Source: an uncultured Pseudomonadota bacterium (GTDB lineage Bacteria > Pseudomonadota > Alphaproteobacteria > Rs-D84). Taken from it: a stretch of 7,339 nt of DNA. The translations under genes were made by a program, and so were the position numbers. The notes below the pieces were generated by a model, which saw only the letters and a list, made by a program, of their open reading frames with translations, ran no database searches and had not been told where the DNA came from. The stretch spans positions 1 through 7,339 of the forward strand of contig CALYRP010000044.1 in the NCBI GenBank assembly GCA_945483255.1, in the 5' to 3' direction. How positions within the stretch are numbered: the stretch's first letter is position 1; each line of letters begins with the position of its first letter. Below, one piece after another: positions 6,220-7,339 of the stretch.

Positions 6220-7179
6220 TTAAACCACTTCGGTAACAGCGCGCAAAGAACCATCGCGCGACAATTGAACAACGCGAATTTTCTTTTTCATTTCTGCTAT
6301 TAAATCAGTTCTGTCGTATGCGGGCTGTGTATGTAATATGCGGTCTGCAAATGCAGCATATGCGGCTTCGGCGCTTTCTGCATGAATTGTTGTATAAAAA
6401 TGGTCGTGTCCTGTCCCCAGCATTTCCCACAATACCGCCGCATTATCGGTTGATATTTCACCGCCAATAATAACATCTGGTGTCATGCGGACAACCAAGT
6501 CCAGTAATCGAGCATAATTGAAATCGTTCGTTTGTTCTGTTCGTGATAATATAAAATGAACACGATTTTTTTGCGGAACACGAATTTCGCGTGCGTCTTC
6601 AACTGTGATAACACGACTGTGTTGATCAATCAATGTCAACATATGGTTTAAAAATGTTGTTTTACCTGTTGATGTTGCACCGGATATTAAAATCGGACTG
6701 CCATCGTTAATAGCAGACATTAATCTGTCATAAGGATCGTCTGGTCGAACCTTTTCGCGGGGTTTTACCTTTAATAATTGTTTGCCACGACTAAGATGAT
6801 AGTTTTCAAAACTGGTTTCTTTAACGCCACCGCCACGAATATTTAATGCAACGCCACCGGTTACATCGTTTTCATCATATTGAACATTCGGCCCGGCAAT
6901 CGCAGAAAAACGATGGTTCCCCGGCAATGTTGCATACACAACAGGCATGCCATGCGCCGGGTCAAAAGGGCGTTCATAAATGTTTGCAACCGTATGAATT
7001 AAATCAACAAGATATTGTTTAGATAAAATATCCGCATTGTAAGAAACCCATGGAACGCGTCCGCCATTCAGGCGCATCCATACTTCGCCAGCGTGATTTA
7101 TCGCGATTTCTTCAACAAAAGATGGGCGATAAAATTCTTCGAATGGTTTCAATAAAGATTCAAGAACTATATTAGACAT
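6220..7179 (-). CDS. VirB11-type secretion ATPase (type II/IV secretion ATPase family)
   Basis: Members of this family are hexameric cytoplasmic ATPases that power type IV secretion systems and related pilus machines at the inner membrane. The 319-residue product has an N-terminal domain up to about 145. The Walker A motif GATSTGKTT is at 167-175, an Asp box VEDAREI starts at 193, and Walker B is IIGGE with Glu241. The His box TTIHAES contains His266. Size and motifs fit VirB11 better than the longer CpaF or GspE. Two adjacent ATGs are possible (7182 and 7179). The second lies 7 nt after the predicted -10 and is chosen. A longer TTG reading from 7215 overlaps the promoter. No other virB or virD4 gene is next to it here, so the secretion system it serves is not known from this window. 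It may be encoded elsewhere, as in bacteria with scattered vir genes. Confidence 0.88.
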   Translation of the reverse strand: MSNIVLESLLKPFEEFYRPSFVEEIAINHAGEVWMRLNGGRVPWVSYNADILSKQYLVDLIHTVANIYERPFDPAHGMPVVYATLPGNHRFSAIAGPNVQYDENDVTGGVALNIRGGGVKETSFENYHLSRGKQLLKVKPREKVRPDDPYDRLMSAINDGSPILISGATSTGKTTFLNHMLTLIDQHSRVITVEDAREIRVPQKNRVHFILSRTEQTNDFNYARLLDLVVRMTPDVIIGGEISTDNAAVLWEMLGTGHDHFYTTIHAESAEAAYAAFADRILHTQPAYDRTDLIAEMKKKIRVVQLSRDGSLRAVTEVV

Positions 7180-7186
7180 CATTTCT

Positions 7187-7215
7187 ATTTTATCATAAAT
7201 CGTGGCTTGAATCAA
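7187..7215 (-). promoter_or_regulatory. Probable promoter of the virB11-like gene
   Basis: On the minus strand TTGATT (7210-7215), a 17-nt spacer and TAAAAT (7187-7192) are present. The -10 is preceded by TGA, forming the same TGATAAAAT extended -10 seen at gap. The -10 ends 4 nt before the first ATG and 7 nt before the second, so the message would be leaderless or nearly so. Confidence 0.55.
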
Positions 7216-7244
7216 AATTGTTTATTTGTTAAAATTCATGCGTG

Positions 7245-7274
7245 ATTTGTGTGGTTCGTGAGAATAGCACAAAT
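7245..7274. repeat. Inverted repeat in the divergent region before the right-edge gene
   Basis: ATTTGTG (7245-7251) and CACAAAT (7268-7274) form perfect 7-bp arms separated by 16 nt. They lie between the virB11-like gene and the gene starting at 7289, just upstream of the latter's -10-like sequence. It could be a regulator site; with arms this short chance is not excluded. Confidence 0.3.
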
Positions 7275-7288
7275 TTTTAATTTAGATT

Positions 7289-7339
7289 ATGAGTAATACT
7301 GGATATAAAGCTATGCTAAGGGACAGAGTTCCTTATGTA
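7289..7339 (+). CDS. Unrecognised gene, N-terminal 17 codons only
   Basis: An open frame begins with ATG at 7289 and runs off the right edge, reading MSNTGYKAMLRDRVPYV. The fragment is too short to assign to a family. It is supported by position: it diverges from the virB11-like gene across about 110 nt of non-coding DNA, and TTTAAT (7276-7281) lies 7 nt before the ATG, like the -10 boxes of miaA and priA. No Shine-Dalgarno sequence and no good -35 are visible. It may instead be a chance frame. Confidence 0.45.
   Translation, partial: MSNTGYKAMLRDRVPYV

Noticed and set aside
1..7339. CRISPR array, insertion sequence, tRNA, rRNA or riboswitch
   Set aside because: I saw no regularly spaced repeats, no transposase frame with terminal repeats, no tRNA-like fold, and no intergenic space large enough for a riboswitch.

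Overview
This 7.3 kb window is AT-rich bacterial chromosome and looks like ordinary housekeeping DNA with a few accessory genes. The content is a trimeric autotransporter anchor, a NAD-type GAPDH, MiaA, PriA and a VirB11-type secretion ATPase. This suggests a Gram-negative bacterium, most likely a proteobacterium. An AT-rich, possibly host-associated alphaproteobacterium is my best guess, but no marker here fixes the taxonomy.

Layout, left to right. (1) The 3' end of a YadA-like trimeric adhesin on + (2-412), open at the window edge, ends at a strong hairpin terminator (436-463) shared with the convergent gap gene. (2) gap on - (465-1463) and miaA on + (1578-2471) diverge from a 114-nt region that holds a promoter for each. 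(3) miaA converges, with 5 nt between, on a hypothetical basic protein on - (2477-3187). That gene has a near-consensus sigma70 promoter and a palindrome over its start site. (4) Upstream of it on the same strand lies an aminoglycoside/choline-kinase-like phosphotransferase (3246-3956). (5) priA on + (4021-6216) diverges from the phosphotransferase and ends 3 nt from the convergent virB11-like gene on - (6220-7179). (6) At the right edge the first 17 codons of an unrecognised gene begin on + (7289).

The genes do not form one pathway. gap is glycolysis, miaA is tRNA modification, priA is replication restart, virB11 is secretion, and the adhesin and possibly the phosphotransferase concern the cell surface. 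Most genes look like single transcription units.

The most informative pattern is in the gene starts. gap, the hypothetical gene and the phosphotransferase each have a clear Shine-Dalgarno sequence. miaA, priA, virB11 and the right-edge gene have none. Each of these four instead has a -10-like hexamer ending 6-7 nt before its ATG, as expected for leaderless mRNAs. I found no clear new defence, mobile or RNA-based system, no CRISPR array, no insertion sequence and no tRNA or rRNA gene.
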